From positions 1,634,747-1,698,746 of the forward strand of contig NZ_CP047056.1 of NCBI RefSeq assembly GCF_011065405.1: a DNA stretch of 64,000 nucleotides, given 5' to 3'. Source of the stretch: Succinivibrio dextrinosolvens (GTDB lineage Bacteria > Pseudomonadota > Gammaproteobacteria > Enterobacterales > Succinivibrionaceae). The position numbers and the translations under genes are program-made. Position 1 is the stretch's first letter, and the number at the start of each line of letters is the position of its first letter. This document shows positions 63,149 to 64,000 of this stretch, piece after piece. The notes beneath the pieces were generated by a model. It was not told where the DNA came from. It saw only the letters and a list, made by a program, of their open reading frames with translations, and did not search any database.

Positions 63149-63244
63149 TATAATGTAGCTTTCAGGAACAGCGTAAACGCAAGCGCTCCTGAAAGCGAAT
63201 GCGTCCCAGTTCTTGCTGGTTTTCTAACAGTAAAGGGACAAAAC
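63149..63244 (+). promoter_or_regulatory. pyrB promoter and structured leader
   Basis: TATAAT at 63149-63154 would start transcription close to 63161. The leader then holds a 10-bp hairpin GCTTTCAGGA / TCCTGAAAGC (63158-63167 and 63187-63196). A short CCAG / CTGG hairpin followed by TTTTC (63205-63223) comes before the ribosome-binding site AGGGA ahead of the pyrB ATG. The layout suggests attenuation or 5'-end-dependent control, as for other pyr genes; no -35 box is clear. Confidence 0.5.
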
Positions 63245-64000
63245 ATGACAAATCCACTTTTCCAGAAAGATATAATTTCTATATCTGAATTCTCAAAAGA
63301 TCATATCGAATTAATTCTAAAAACTGCGTTTGAACTCAAAAAGAATCCACGCACTGATCTGTTAAAAGACAAACTTATCGGTGTAACTTTCTTTGAAGGA
63401 TCTACCAGAACCCGTCTATCATTTGAAACAGCTATTCAGAGACTCGGCGGAAGAGTTATCGGTTTTCCAGATGCAGCCAACACCTCATTAGGAAAGAAAG
63501 GCGAGACCTTCATGGACTCTATGAGAATCATCACCTCCTACACAGATGCCCTTGTAATAAGACATAACAAGGAAGGTGCTGCAAGATTAGCTGCAGATAT
63601 ATCACCAGTGCCTGTTATCAATGCAGGAGACGGTTCAAACCAGCATCCTTCTCAGACCATGCTAGATCTGTTCACTATCAAGGAAACTCAGGGTAGACTT
63701 GAGGAGATTTCAATTGCCTTTGTAGGTGATCTGAAGTATGGTCGTACTGTACACTCTCTTGCAGAAGCCTTATCCTTATACAATGCAAGAATTTATTTGG
63801 TTTCTCCAGAATCACTGGCAATGCCTCAGTACATTCTTGATGATCTGACCAAGAGAGGTATTACTTTCTCAGTACACACCAGTCTGGAAGAAGTAATGCC
63901 AAAGATTGATATTCTTTACATGACTCGTGTTCAGAAAGAAAGATTCGATGAAACAGAGTATCAACACTTAAAATCAAAATACATCCTTACCCCAGAAACA
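63245..64000 (+). CDS. pyrB: Aspartate carbamoyltransferase catalytic subunit, N-terminal part (runs off the window)
   Basis: The open frame covers 252 codons to the window end. It has the carbamoyl-phosphate motif [45 protein letters not shown] and [12 protein letters not shown], all of PyrB. The enzyme starts pyrimidine synthesis from aspartate and carbamoyl phosphate. An AGGGA box lies 5-6 bases before the ATG. Whether pyrI follows lies outside the window. Confidence 0.98.
   Translation, partial: MTNPLFQKDIISISEFSKDHIELILKTAFELKKNPRTDLLKDKLIGVTFFEGSTRTRLSFETAIQRLGGRVIGFPDAANTSLGKKGETFMDSMRIITSYTDALVIRHNKEGAARLAADISPVPVINAGDGSNQHPSQTMLDLFTIKETQGRLEEISIAFVGDLKYGRTVHSLAEALSLYNARIYLVSPESLAMPQYILDDLTKRGITFSVHTSLEEVMPKIDILYMTRVQKERFDETEYQHLKSKYILTPET

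Overview
The window looks like chromosome of a low-GC gammaproteobacterium. The gene orders are classically gammaproteobacterial: nlpD-rpoS, rpoE-rseA-rseB beside a divergent nadB, lepA-lepB-rnc-era-recO, rlmD-relA-pyrG-ftsB-ispD-ispF, alaS-csrA-tRNA-Ser-tRNA-Arg, dnaQ/rnhA, and ligA-zipA/cysZ-ptsI-crr. The AT-rich base composition and gene content (polar-flagellum-type accessory factor, PntAB, LTA-synthase-like enzyme) suggest an anaerobe of the Succinivibrionaceae type. That placement is inference from sequence alone.

Region by region. 1-5.6 kb: the start of dnaB, two identical tRNA-Arg genes, tRNA-Ser, csrA, alaS, recX and recA, all on the minus strand. 5.7-10.2 kb: an MAF/DUF115 flagellin-glycosylation-type protein, a small unknown protein, and mutS. 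10.2-16 kb: a mobile region between mutS and rpoS. An IS66-family transposase gene is split by a recombinase-in-trio (RIT) element, which consists of three overlapping tyrosine recombinase genes between 56-bp perfect inverted repeats. Removing the element at a shared ATTCAT rejoins the transposase reading frame. 16-22.1 kb: rpoS, nlpD, a VTT/DedA membrane protein, ispF, ispD, ftsB and pyrG. 22.2-24.1 kb: an IS4-family element with an 8-bp duplication. 24.1-37.2 kb: relA, rlmD, recO, era, rnc, lepB, lepA, rseB, rseA, rpoE, and divergent nadB. 37.4-48 kb: a large mechanosensitive channel, an AraC regulator, an LTA-synthase-like enzyme, a MITE-like inverted repeat, gmhA, dnaQ, rnhA and a lytic transglycosylase. 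48-56 kb: ligA and zipA, an ISAs1-family element with a 9-bp duplication, then cysZ and homologues of PTS Enzyme I and EIIA-Glc. 56-64 kb: a disordered unknown protein, pntB-pntA, rimI with a probable holD, tRNA-Trp, a histidine-rich exported protein, a TetR regulator and the start of pyrB.

The most striking signal is the cysZ-ptsI-crr remnant at 52.9-56 kb. It sits where Escherichia coli has cysZ-cysK-ptsH-ptsI-crr, but cysK and ptsH are absent. The EIIA-Glc homologue has lost both histidines of its phosphotransfer site, and the Enzyme I homologue has lost several residues of its PEP/Mg site and its catalytic cysteine. Both frames are nevertheless full length and probably translationally active, which suggests retention for a non-phosphotransfer, perhaps regulatory, job.

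The second notable feature is the RIT element nested in the IS66-type gene. Its termini, internal direct repeats, probable crossover core and an end-specific 34-bp palindrome can all be read directly. The three frameshifts seen in the window all lie in this mobile region.
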